Assembly (NCBI GenBank): GCA_023389575.1
Contig: JAEWEG010000093.1
Span: forward strand, 1 to 64,000
DNA from: Chloroflexota bacterium
Lineage (GTDB): Bacteria > Chloroflexota > Chloroflexia > Thermomicrobiales > UBA6265
Reading direction: 5' to 3'
DNA: 64,000 nucleotides
Both the position numbers and the translations under genes were made by a program. The stretch's first letter is position 1. The number at the start of each line of letters is the position of its first letter. A model generated the notes under the pieces. The model did no database searches. It saw only the letters and a list, made by a program, of their open reading frames with translations, and was not told the origin of the DNA. Below are positions 51,937-60,353 of this stretch, one piece after another.

Positions 51937-54900
51937 ATGACAGATACGAAAACCACGACGTTCCAGGAAGTCCCAACGCGCGTGGACTTCCCCACCCAGG
52001 AAAAGGACCGCCTGGCCTGGTGGACCGAGCACAAGGTGATGGAGCAGTACCTGACCCGGAACGAGGATTCCGACACCCGGTTCTCGTTCATCGACGGACC
52101 AATCACCGCGAACAACCCCATGGGCGTCCATCACGCCTGGGGGCGCACCTACAAGGACGTCTTCCAGCGCTACCACGCCATGCTGGGCAAGCATCAGCGC
52201 TTCCAGAATGGGTTCGACTGCCAGGGTCTCTGGGTCGAGGTGGAGGTCGAAAAGGAACTCGGCCTCAAGAACAAGCGTGAGATCGAGTCCTACGGCATCG
52301 CCAACTTCGTGGAACGGTGCAAGCAGCGCGTCTGGAAATACTCGGCCCGCCAGACCGAGCAATCCATCCGCCTCGGTTACTGGATGGACTGGGACAACTC
52401 GTACTACACGATGTCCGACGAGAACAACTACACCATCTGGCACTTCCTGAAGACCTGTCACGAGCGTGACTGGATCTACAAGGGCCACGATGTGATGCCA
52501 TGGTGCCCGCGCTGTGGGACGGGCCTCTCAGAGCACGAAATCGTCACCGAGGGGTATCAGGACCGCACCCACCTGGCCATCTTCGCCACCTTCCCACTCG
52601 TGGATGAAGACGCGTCGCTCATGGTCTGGACGACCACCCCGTGGACGCTTGCCGCGAACGTCGCCGCCGCCGTGAACCCCACCCTCGACTATGTCAAGGT
52701 GCGCCAGGACGACAAAGTCTTCTACCTGGCGAAGGATGCGGTCGCCAATGCCTTGCGCGGCGACCACGAGGTACTCGCCGAGTTGAAGGGCGCCGACCTG
52801 GTTGGACGGCGGTATCGCGGTCCGTTCGACGAACTGCCGGCCAACGCCGAGGTCGAGCACCGGGTGATTGAGTGGACCGATGTATCGTCCGACGAAGGAA
52901 CCGGCATCGTCCACATCGCGCCTGGCTGTGGTAAGGAAGACTTCGCGCTCTCAAAGGTGAACGATCTCACCGTCGTCGGGCCAATCAACGAGTCCGGAAT
53001 CTACATCGAAGGGTTCGACTGGCTGAGCGGTCGAAATGCCTCCGAGGTCGCCAAGGACATCGAGGCGAACCTCAAGGACAAGGGCGTCCTCTACCGGTCG
53101 GAGATGTACAGCCACAGGTACCCGGTCTGTTGGCGCTGCGGCACGGAGTTGCTGTTCCGTCTCGTCGACGAGTGGTTCATCGGGATGGACGAGCTGCGTC
53201 CGAAGCTGATGGAAGCAACCCGCACGACCACCTGGTACCCGTCATTTGGTCTGGAGCGCGAACTCGACTGGCTGCAGAACATGCAGGACTGGATGATTTC
53301 AAAGAAGCGGTATTGGGGTCTCGCGCTTCCCATCTTTGACTGCGAGGCCTGCGGCAAGTTCGAGGTCATCGGGTCGGAAGCCGAACTGAAGGAACGCGCG
53401 GTCGCCGGATGGGAAGAGTTCGAGGGGCATACCCCGCACCGTCCGTATGTGGACAGCGTCGAGATCGAATGCTCATCGTGTGGCGAGCGCGTGAAGCGCA
53501 TCCCGGATGTCGGCAATCCCTGGCTCGACGCCGGAATCGTGGCCCTCTCCACGCTCGACTATCGCCACGACCGCGAGTACTGGCAGTCGTGGTATCCGGC
53601 GGACATGATCTCGGAAAGCTTCCCGGGCCAGTTCCGCAACTGGTTCTATGCCCTCATCGCCGAAAGCGTCGCCCTCACCGGCGAGGCACCCTTCCGCAAT
53701 GTGTTCACCTACGCCCTCATGCGCGATGAGAAGGGCGAGGAGATGCACAAGAGCAAGGGCAACGCGATCTGGTTCGACGACGCGGCCGACGACATCGGCG
53801 TCGACACCATGCGCTGGCTCTTCGCCACGGTCAACCCAAGCGCGAATCTCGGGTTCGGCTACAACGTGACCGACGAAGTCCGCCGGCGATTCATCCTGCC
53901 TCTCTGGAACTCATACTCGTTCTTCGCCACCTATGCCCGGATCGATGGCTGGGTCCGGCCCGAGGTCTCTACCCCGCTTGAGGAACGGACACTGCTCGAC
54001 CGGTGGATCATCTCGCGCGCCAACGAGCTGGTCGGCTCCGTGCGCGAGAGCCTGGACGGTTACGACATCGCGACGGCGGCTCGCGCCATCGAGCACTTCG
54101 TCGTGGAGGAGCTTTCGAACTGGTATATCCGTCGAAACCGTCGGCGATTCTGGAAGCCGGAAAGCGACGCGGACAAGTCGGCCGCCTACGAGACGTTGCA
54201 CGACGCGCTGGTGCTCGTGTCGAAGCTGCTCGCCCCGATGGTGCCGTTCCTCAGCGAGGAGCTCTACCAGAACCTCGTCCGATCGGTCGACGAGTCGGCC
54301 CCAATCTCCGTTCACCTGACGGATTTCCCGGAGGCGGATGAGTCGCTGATCGACCGCGACCTCTCGCGCGATATGGCGGCGGTGCTGTCGGTCGTCCGCC
54401 TCGGACGATCCGCGCGCGCCGAGGCCAACATCAAGGTGCGGCAGCCGCTGCCCGCGATCCTGGTTCACACCACGGATCCGTCCGGCGCCGAGGCGGTCGT
54501 CCGGCTCAAGCACCAGATCCTCGAGGAACTGAACGTCAAGGACGTCCGTGCCCTGGCCGACCTCGGCGAGGTGGTGAGCCACGAGATCCAGCCCAATCTG
54601 CCGATCCTTGGTCCCAAGTACGGCAAGGCACTGGGTGGTATCCGGGCGGCGCTCGCCAGCGAAGATGCCAGCAAGATCGCCGCGCTCGCCGAAGCCGGCC
54701 AGGTCATCCCGCTCACGCTGAAGGACGGTTCCACGATTGAGCTCGAACCGGCCGAAGTGATCGTCAACCTGCGCAAAAACGAAGGGTTCGCGGCCGCGCA
54801 GAGCCCGGAGGCGACGGTGGTGCTGGACACCACGCTGACGCCGGAACTGGTCCAGGAAGGCCTGGCACGAGACGTGGTCCGCGCGATCCAGGACGCTCGC

Positions 54901-55119
54901 AAGCAACTCGAGCTCAACATCGAGGACCTGATCGATGTCCGGTATGGATCGTCCGACGTGGCGGTCGAACAGGCCGTCGAGGCCTTCCACGACTACGTCG
55001 GGCGCGAAGTGCTCGCCAATTCGCTCGAACGCGACGACAACCTCGAAGGCAGCGACGGCCATGCGAGGCTCAAGATCGGCGCCTCCTCCCTCGACGTCGT
55101 CATCCAGCGCGCATCATGA
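51937..55119 (+). CDS. ileS: Isoleucyl-tRNA synthetase, class-2 (IleRS2) with GxHH signature
   Basis: A 1060-residue class I synthetase of the long, eukaryote-like IleRS2 type. The HIGH motif is altered to Gly63-Val-His-His66 in ITANNPMGVHHAWG. The KMSKS loop reads Met603-His-Lys-Ser606 (EEMHKSKGN). The editing domain is complete, with VWTTTPWTLAANVAA and GTGIVHIAPGCGKED, keeping the key Asp. Zinc-binding Cys pairs occur in CPRCGT, CWRCGT and CEACGK. The C-terminal anticodon-binding helices and tail follow. Published work on IleRS2 links the GxHH form to mupirocin hyper-resistance. The gene is under T-box control. ychF follows 54 bp after its stop. Confidence 0.95.
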   Translation: MTDTKTTTFQEVPTRVDFPTQEKDRLAWWTEHKVMEQYLTRNEDSDTRFSFIDGPITANNPMGVHHAWGRTYKDVFQRYHAMLGKHQRFQNGFDCQGLWVEVEVEKELGLKNKREIESYGIANFVERCKQRVWKYSARQTEQSIRLGYWMDWDNSYYTMSDENNYTIWHFLKTCHERDWIYKGHDVMPWCPRCGTGLSEHEIVTEGYQDRTHLAIFATFPLVDEDASLMVWTTTPWTLAANVAAAVNPTLDYVKVRQDDKVFYLAKDAVANALRGDHEVLAELKGADLVGRRYRGPFDELPANAEVEHRVIEWTDVSSDEGTGIVHIAPGCGKEDFALSKVNDLTVVGPINESGIYIEGFDWLSGRNASEVAKDIEANLKDKGVLYRSEMYSHRYPVCWRCGTELLFRLVDEWFIGMDELRPKLMEATRTTTWYPSFGLERELDWLQNMQDWMISKKRYWGLALPIFDCEACGKFEVIGSEAELKERAVAGWEEFEGHTPHRPYVDSVEIECSSCGERVKRIPDVGNPWLDAGIVALSTLDYRHDREYWQSWYPADMISESFPGQFRNWFYALIAESVALTGEAPFRNVFTYALMRDEKGEEMHKSKGNAIWFDDAADDIGVDTMRWLFATVNPSANLGFGYNVTDEVRRRFILPLWNSYSFFATYARIDGWVRPEVSTPLEERTLLDRWIISRANELVGSVRESLDGYDIATAARAIEHFVVEELSNWYIRRNRRRFWKPESDADKSAAYETLHDALVLVSKLLAPMVPFLSEELYQNLVRSVDESAPISVHLTDFPEADESLIDRDLSRDMAAVLSVVRLGRSARAEANIKVRQPLPAILVHTTDPSGAEAVVRLKHQILEELNVKDVRALADLGEVVSHEIQPNLPILGPKYGKALGGIRAALASEDASKIAALAEAGQVIPLTLKDGSTIELEPAEVIVNLRKNEGFAAAQSPEATVVLDTTLTPELVQEGLARDVVRAIQDARKQLELNIEDLIDVRYGSSDVAVEQAVEAFHDYVGREVLANSLERDDNLEGSDGHARLKIGASSLDVVIQRAS

Positions 55120-55123
55120 CAAG

Positions 55124-55154
55124 GAGTGGGCCGGACTTACCATCCGGCCCGCTC
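55124..55154 (+). terminator. Hairpin between ileS and ychF
   Basis: GAGTGGGCCGGA (55124-55135) pairs with TCCGGCCCGCTC (55143-55154), 12 bp with one G-U pair. No T-run follows. The hairpin directly precedes the ychF ribosome site, so it may limit read-through or protect the RNA rather than end it. Confidence 0.5.
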
Positions 55155-55173
55155 ACATGTGAAGGAATACCTG

Positions 55174-56286
55174 TTGGCAACCAAACTCGTCATCATCGGA
55201 CTTCCCGGTTCGGGAAAGACAACCGTCTTCAACGCGCTCACTCGGGCACAGGCCGCGACTGGCACCTTCGGCGCCAGCGGCGATGAGCCAAACCTCGCCA
55301 CCGTGAAGGTGCCGGACCCGCGACTCGACATCCTCACCGAGATGTTCAATCCCCAGCGCAAGGTCCAGGCCGATGTCCAGTATCTGGACGTCGCTGGCAT
55401 CGCCAAGGGCATCGCCGAAAAGGGCATGAGCGGCCAGCTCCTTGGCCATCTCGCCCAGGCAGACGCGCTAGTGCACGTCGTCCGCGCGTTCGACGACCCG
55501 AACGTGCCCCACAGCGAGGAGACGGTCGATCCGCTTCGCGACATCGAAACGCTCAATCTGGAATTGATCTTCAGCGACCTCGGGCTGGTCGAAAAGCGAA
55601 TCCAGCGGATCGAGGCCCAGATCGGCAAGACGCGCGGTCCCGAGCGCGAACTGCTCGAACGTGAACTCGTCCTCATGAAGAAGCTCCTCGCCAGCCTCGA
55701 GGCGAACGTCCCGCTCCGCGAGATCACGGACGACCTCGACGAGGACGAGGACCGGATGCTGCGGGGCTTCGGCTTCCTGACCGCGAAACCGCTGCTCATT
55801 CTCCTCAACATCGGGGAGGATCAGCTTGGTGACGGCGCCGAGACGTTGCTGGCCAGCGCACGGGAGGGCTTCAGCGCGCCGAAGGTCGCCATTGACGTCA
55901 TCGCTGGCAAGATCGAGATGGAAATCGGCCAGTTGGATGAAGACGACGCCGCGGTGTTCCTCAGCGACCTGGGCATCGAGGAGTCGGGACTCGGGCGCAT
56001 CATCGGCGCGTCGTTCGACCTGCTTGGCCTCATCCCGTTCTTCACCGTGGGCCCCGATGAGTGTCGCGCGTGGACCATCCGCCAGGGAGCGTGCGCGGTC
56101 GAAGCCGCTGGCGAGATCCACTCCGATATCCAGCGTGGCTTCATCCGGGCCGAGGTTGTCAGTTACGATGCGATGATCGCGGGCGGTTCGATGGCCGAGG
56201 TCCGCAAGGCCGGAGAATTCCGCCGCGAAGGCAAGACCTACATCGTCAAATCCGGGGACATCATTAATTTCCTCTTCAATGTCTAG
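55174..56286 (+). CDS. ychF: Ribosome-associated GTPase/ATPase YchF
   Basis: A 370-residue Obg-family P-loop protein. The G1 motif is GLPGSGKTTVFNALT; the switch/G3 segment is YLDVAGIAKGIAEKGMSGQLLGHL; the coiled-coil insert runs over about residues 125-200; and the C-terminal TGS domain holds TVGPDECRAWTIRQGACAVEAAGEIHSDIQRGFIRAEVV (in pieces). The NKxD motif is replaced, as usual in YchF, which prefers ATP. It binds ribosomes and acts in stress and redox responses. The TTG at 55174 follows AAGGA by seven bases and starts right at MATKLVIIG; upstream in-frame starts have no homology. Confidence 0.92.
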   Translation: MATKLVIIGLPGSGKTTVFNALTRAQAATGTFGASGDEPNLATVKVPDPRLDILTEMFNPQRKVQADVQYLDVAGIAKGIAEKGMSGQLLGHLAQADALVHVVRAFDDPNVPHSEETVDPLRDIETLNLELIFSDLGLVEKRIQRIEAQIGKTRGPERELLERELVLMKKLLASLEANVPLREITDDLDEDEDRMLRGFGFLTAKPLLILLNIGEDQLGDGAETLLASAREGFSAPKVAIDVIAGKIEMEIGQLDEDDAAVFLSDLGIEESGLGRIIGASFDLLGLIPFFTVGPDECRAWTIRQGACAVEAAGEIHSDIQRGFIRAEVVSYDAMIAGGSMAEVRKAGEFRREGKTYIVKSGDIINFLFNV

Positions 56287-56345
56287 CCAGGCTAGTGGGT
56301 ACACCGGTTCCCTGTCGCGCGGGAATCGGTCAGGAGTTGAAACAC

Positions 56346-57695
56346 GTGGCGAACATTCTGGAACGACTTCCGGTTGGTGAAAAGGTTGGCATCGCGTTCT
56401 CCGGCGGGCTCGATACCAGCGCCGCGCTTTACTGGATGCGCCAAAACGGCGCGACCCCCTTTGCCTACACCGCCAACCTTGGCCAGCCAGACGAGGAAGA
56501 CTACGAGGACATTCCACGCAAGGCGATGACCTATGGCGCGGAGAATGCCCGGCTGGTCGATTGCCGAACCCAGCTCGTCGCCGAAGGGATCACCGCGCTC
56601 CAGTGCGGCGCCTTCCACATCAGCACCGCTGGAGTCCCCTACTTCAACACCACGCCACTCGGACGCGCCGTGACCGGCACGATGCTGGTCGCCGCGATGA
56701 AGGAAGACGGCGTCAACATTTGGGGTGACGGCAGCACCTACAAGGGCAACGACATCGAGCGCTTCTACCGCTACGGCCTCCTCGTCAATCCCGATCTGCG
56801 AATCTACAAGCCCTGGCTCGACCAGGTCTTCATCGATGAGCTTGGCGGTCGCGCCGAGATGTCCGAGTACCTGCGGGACGCGGGCCTCGACTACCGGATG
56901 TCGGTGGAGAAGGCCTACTCGACCGACTCCAACATCCTCGGCGCCACTCATGAGGCCAAGGACCTGGAGCAACTCGACTCCGGCATCTACATCGTCAATC
57001 CGATCATGGGGGTTCCGTTCTGGAACCCGGAGACCCCGGTCGAATATGAGGAAGTGTCGATCCGATTCGAGGACGGCCTGCCGGTGGCGATCAACGGACG
57101 CGAGTTCACCGATCAGGTGGAACTCATCGGCGCGGCCAACGAGATCGGTGGTCGTCACGGCCTCGGGATGAGCGATCAGATCGAGAACCGCATCATCGAG
57201 TCCAAGAGCCGCGGCATTTACGAGGCTCCCGGCATGGCGTTGCTGTTCATCGCCTATGAGCGACTGGTTTCCGGTATCCACAACGAGGACACCATCGATC
57301 AGTACCGCGAAAGCGGTCGCCGGCTCGGGCGCCTGCTCTACCAGGGACGGTGGTTCGACCCTCAGGCGATCATGCTCCGCGAGTCGCTCCAGCGTTGGGT
57401 GGCCCGGCTGATCACTGGCGAGGTAACCATTGGCCTGCGCCGAGGCAACGACTACTCCATCCTGAACACGACCTCCAGCAACCTCACCTACATCCCCGAA
57501 CGGCTGTCGATGGAAAAGGTCGAGTCCTCGTTCACACCGCAGGACCGCATCGGTCAACTCACCATGCGCAACAACGACATCACGGACACGCGCGAGAAGC
57601 TCGCCGCGTACGTCCACAGTGGGCTCATTTCGCTCTCTGGTTCCACCTCGGTGCCCCAACTACGTGGAGCGACCGTTAACGACTCCGAGGACTAA
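56346..57695 (+). CDS. argG: Argininosuccinate synthase, long (E. coli-type) subfamily
   Basis: A 449-residue enzyme that joins citrulline and aspartate with ATP. The PP-loop is AFSGGLDTSAALYWM, followed by YTANLGQPDEEDYEDIPRKAM, CRTQLVAEGITALQCGAFH, and GDGSTYKGNDIERFYRYG. These blocks match the long E. coli-type ArgG more closely than the roughly 400-residue type common in Gram-positives. The GTG at 56346 is preferred with AGGAG ten bases upstream. argH is not adjacent, so the urea-cycle-type pathway is split. A strong terminator ends the unit. Confidence 0.94.
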   Translation: MANILERLPVGEKVGIAFSGGLDTSAALYWMRQNGATPFAYTANLGQPDEEDYEDIPRKAMTYGAENARLVDCRTQLVAEGITALQCGAFHISTAGVPYFNTTPLGRAVTGTMLVAAMKEDGVNIWGDGSTYKGNDIERFYRYGLLVNPDLRIYKPWLDQVFIDELGGRAEMSEYLRDAGLDYRMSVEKAYSTDSNILGATHEAKDLEQLDSGIYIVNPIMGVPFWNPETPVEYEEVSIRFEDGLPVAINGREFTDQVELIGAANEIGGRHGLGMSDQIENRIIESKSRGIYEAPGMALLFIAYERLVSGIHNEDTIDQYRESGRRLGRLLYQGRWFDPQAIMLRESLQRWVARLITGEVTIGLRRGNDYSILNTTSSNLTYIPERLSMEKVESSFTPQDRIGQLTMRNNDITDTREKLAAYVHSGLISLSGSTSVPQLRGATVNDSED

Positions 57696-57724
57696 CCTTC
57701 ACTTGAGATTCCACGGCAAGGAAG

Positions 57725-57761
57725 AAACAGGACCAGCGTTCGCGCGCTGGTCCTGTTTTCC
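57725..57761 (+). terminator. Rho-independent terminator of argG
   Basis: AAACAGGACCAGCG pairs with CGCTGGTCCTGTTT (12-14 bp) around TTCGCG, ending in a TTTTCC tail. Confidence 0.9.
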
Positions 57762-57776
57762 TGCTGGATTCAGGGA

Positions 57777-57810
57777 TTGACGAGTCCGACTTTGTTCGAT
57801 ACTCTTCGAA
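57777..57810 (+). promoter_or_regulatory. Promoter and inverted-repeat operator of the ArsR-type regulator
   Basis: TTGACG at 57777-57782, a 17-bp spacer and TACTCT at 57800-57805. The -10 is flanked exactly by TTCGA (57795-57799) and TCGAA (57806-57810), a perfect 5-6-5 inverted repeat. A repressor bound there would cover the -10, as in autoregulated ArsR genes. Confidence 0.65.
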
Positions 57811-57841
57811 TTAGATAAGCACCGAACCACGGAGGCACAGC

Positions 57842-58528
57842 ATGTCAACGCCCGGTACCGCCCACGAACTCGCTGTCCTGCTCAAGGTGATCGCCGATGA
57901 AACCCGTCTGAGGATTCTCGGCTCGCTCGCGGCGGCGCCACGCACGGGCAAGGACCTCGCCACCGCGCTCGACCTGACGCCGCCCACCATCAGCCATCAC
58001 ATGCGCAAGCTCACCGAAGCCGGTATCGTCGTGGCCACCAGCGAGGCGCAGCGACAGTGGTACCGGCTTAACACGGACTTCCTGTTGGAGACCCGACGCG
58101 TTCCACTCACTCCGCCGTCCGATCCCCCCAGCGATCCAAAAGATGAAGACGAGCGGTTCCGCGCGAAGGTTCTACGCGACTTCTTCGTGGGCGAACGCTT
58201 GAAGGAGATTCCCGCGCAGCGCAAGCGCCGGGTGATCGTCCTTCAGCATATTGTCGAGCGATTCGAGCCCGACCGCTCCTATGCCGAGCGCGAGGTCAAC
58301 GATCTCCTGCGGCCGGCACACGACGATGTCGCCACCTTGAGGCGAGAACTGGTTGACTACGGCTTCCTTCAGCGGGATCGAGGCATCTACCAGGTCACAC
58401 GCGGCGCCCCGCACAGGAGCGCCAACGTCAGGCAGGAATTCGTCGGTGACGAGAACGCATGGTTTCGCGGATTGCTGTCTCGTGTCACGGACGCGGCCAC
58501 CATTGATGAGCACGACCCTGGCTCCTGA
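57842..58528 (+). CDS. ArsR-type regulator fused to DUF2087
   Basis: A 228-residue protein. The N-terminal winged helix spans about residues 7-75: LLKVIADETRLRILGSLAAA, the recognition helix region TPPTISHHMRKLTEAGIVVA, and a wing. A Pro/Asp-rich linker (TPPSDPPSDPKDED) leads to a DUF2087 domain: RLKEIPAQRKRRVIVLQHIVERF, YAEREVNDLLR, LRRELVDYGFLQRDRGIYQV. The ArsR part has no clear CxC metal-binding motif, so it may sense something else. ArsR-DUF2087 fusions are known but uncharacterised. Its promoter carries an inverted repeat, so self-repression is likely. Confidence 0.88.
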   Translation: MSTPGTAHELAVLLKVIADETRLRILGSLAAAPRTGKDLATALDLTPPTISHHMRKLTEAGIVVATSEAQRQWYRLNTDFLLETRRVPLTPPSDPPSDPKDEDERFRAKVLRDFFVGERLKEIPAQRKRRVIVLQHIVERFEPDRSYAEREVNDLLRPAHDDVATLRRELVDYGFLQRDRGIYQVTRGAPHRSANVRQEFVGDENAWFRGLLSRVTDAATIDEHDPGS

Positions 58529-58567
58529 GTCGACCTCACACGTCAACCTCCCACATCGATCTCATGG

Positions 58568-58605
58568 ACAACGCCCCCTCCCGAGTGTTCGGGAAGGGGC
58601 GTTGT
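58568..58605. terminator. Bidirectional hairpin between arsR-type gene and catalase
   Basis: ACAACGCCCC-C-TCCCGA (58568-58584) pairs with TCGGGA-A-GGGGCGTTGT (58589-58605) with one mismatch, 16 pairs. It lies between converging genes. No T-run follows on either strand. Confidence 0.65.
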
Positions 58606-58646
58606 GACGTTCCGAAAGGGCTTGTTGACCGTCGGCGGACCCGATC

Positions 58647-60167
58647 CTAGTCGTTTCCGGCGGAGGCCGCGGCGGCGGTGGCAAGGGTCGGCACCGGAAG
58701 TCCCAGGCCTTCAGCCACTCGCTGGCCAAACTCATCGTCGCAGCTGGCGATGTGGACGAGCATCTTCTCCTGGATGATGGCATCGCACTGTGAAAGCCCG
58801 TCGACGAGGTTCAGCACGAGATCGTCCCGCTCCCACTGCTCGATGGTGCGATAGCGTTCGCCGGCCTGCTGGTAATTGTTGGTTCGATCGATCGGCGCCC
58901 GCTGGATCGCACCCTCCACGTGCGGCCGGTACTCGATGTACGAGTCGTCCGCTTCCTGGAGTCCGGCCCTCACCGACGGCTCGTAATTGATGCTGGCGTT
59001 GGCCCCACGGTTGTCAACGCCATACGCCATCTGGCCATCGGCCTGGTTCGTGTTCACGTCCACGATCGGCCGGTTGACTGGCAACTGGAGATAGTTCGGT
59101 CCAACGCGATAGCGCTGTGTGTCACTGTAGGAGAACGTTCGGCCAACGAGCATCTTGTCGTCCGAAAAGTCGAGCCCGTCGACCAGCACGCCGGTGCCGA
59201 ACGCGATCTGCTCGGACTCCGCAAAGAAGTTCTCGACATTGCGATTGAGGGTCATCATGCCGACCGGCCGCAGAGGGAACTGGTCCTCCGGCCAGGTCTT
59301 GGTGTCGTCAAGTGGATCGAAGTCAAGTTCCGGATGCTCGTCGTCGCTCATGATCTGGACGTTGAGTTCCCACTTCGGATAGTTCCCGGCCTCGATGGCG
59401 TCGAACAGGTCCTTGGTGTGACTCCCAAGCTCCGTCGCCTGGATCTCGGCGGCCTGGGCGGCCGTGAGCGACTCGATACCCTGCTGGCTCTTCCAGTGGT
59501 ACTTCACCAACACGCCCTCGCCGGCGGCGTTGACCATCCGGTAGGTGTTGACGCCGAAGCCATCCTGCTGACGATAATTCGCCGGTATTCCACGCGGGGA
59601 GAACACCCAGGTGATCATGTGCATGGCTTCCGGCGAAGCCGCGAAAAAGTCGAAGGCGCGATTGGGATCCTGGCGGTAATTATTCACCGGGTCCGGCTTC
59701 TGCGAGTGGATGAAGTCAGGGAACTTGGTGGCGTCGCGGATAAAGAACACCGGCAGGTTGTTGCCCACCAGGTCCCAGTTGCCATCCTCCGTGCGGAACT
59801 TGACCGCGAAACCGCGCGGATCGCGGGCCACTTCCGAGGAGTCGCGACCACCGGCGACCGTGGAGAATCGCACGCTGACAGAGGTCTTCTTGCCCTTCTC
59901 CTGGAAGAGCTTTGCCCGCGTGTATACGCTGGCGGGCTCATCGCCGATCGTGCCGTAGGCTTCGAACTCGCCGTGGGCGACGAAGCCCCGGGCGTGAACG
60001 ACTCGCTCCGGAATCCGCTCCCGGTCAAAGTGGCTCATCTTCTCCAGGAAGTGATAGTTCTCCAGCGTGGCCGGGCCGCGATTGCCGACGGTTCGCATTT
60101 CCTGGTTGTTGTAGACGGGATGTCCCTGGCGGGTAGTCAGTACTGGCTTCTTCGGTTCGTTCGACAT
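58647..60167 (-). CDS. katA: Monofunctional haem catalase (small-subunit)
   Basis: A 506-residue catalase. The distal His lies in RVVHARGFVAHGEFEAYG and the Asn in LVGNNLPVFFIRD. The proximal haem Tyr lies in GRTFSYSDTQRYRVGPNY. NADPH-binding residues cluster around FDPLDDTKTWPEDQFPLRPVG. It dismutates hydrogen peroxide in the cytosol. The length fits small-subunit clades without a C-terminal flavodoxin-like domain. The ATG at 60167 follows GGAGTTACCAT; longer frames upstream have no homology. A Fur/PerR-like box lies 105 bp upstream. Confidence 0.95.
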   Translation of the reverse strand: MSNEPKKPVLTTRQGHPVYNNQEMRTVGNRGPATLENYHFLEKMSHFDRERIPERVVHARGFVAHGEFEAYGTIGDEPASVYTRAKLFQEKGKKTSVSVRFSTVAGGRDSSEVARDPRGFAVKFRTEDGNWDLVGNNLPVFFIRDATKFPDFIHSQKPDPVNNYRQDPNRAFDFFAASPEAMHMITWVFSPRGIPANYRQQDGFGVNTYRMVNAAGEGVLVKYHWKSQQGIESLTAAQAAEIQATELGSHTKDLFDAIEAGNYPKWELNVQIMSDDEHPELDFDPLDDTKTWPEDQFPLRPVGMMTLNRNVENFFAESEQIAFGTGVLVDGLDFSDDKMLVGRTFSYSDTQRYRVGPNYLQLPVNRPIVDVNTNQADGQMAYGVDNRGANASINYEPSVRAGLQEADDSYIEYRPHVEGAIQRAPIDRTNNYQQAGERYRTIEQWERDDLVLNLVDGLSQCDAIIQEKMLVHIASCDDEFGQRVAEGLGLPVPTLATAAAASAGND

Positions 60168-60271
60168 ATGGTAACTCCGGAAAGCCTCCCCGATTCGGGG
60201 GTTAGGCATGCGCGTGAGAGCATCTAACGTGGCTTTTGAAAGCGACGAAAAAGCTCTCAAATCTCTCTACA

Positions 60272-60286
60272 TGATAATCGTTTTCA
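60272..60286. promoter_or_regulatory. Fur/PerR-like box upstream of catalase
   Basis: TGATAATCGTTTTCA resembles the 7-1-7 Fur/PerR box TGATAAT-N-ATTATCA, with two mismatches outside the centre. On the minus strand the same bases contain TTGAAA as a possible -35 of katA. A peroxide or iron sensor bound here could repress catalase. Confidence 0.5.
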
Positions 60287-60353
60287 ACTCGGGCGGTCAG
60301 TGCAGGCCATGCATCGCCGCCACAACCGACCCTGATTCTGGAGCCAAACCCGC

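Noticed and set aside
53911..55062. A 383-codon open frame antisense to ileS
   Set aside because: It is antisense to conserved ileS sequence, has no ribosome site or homology, and has the same shadow composition.
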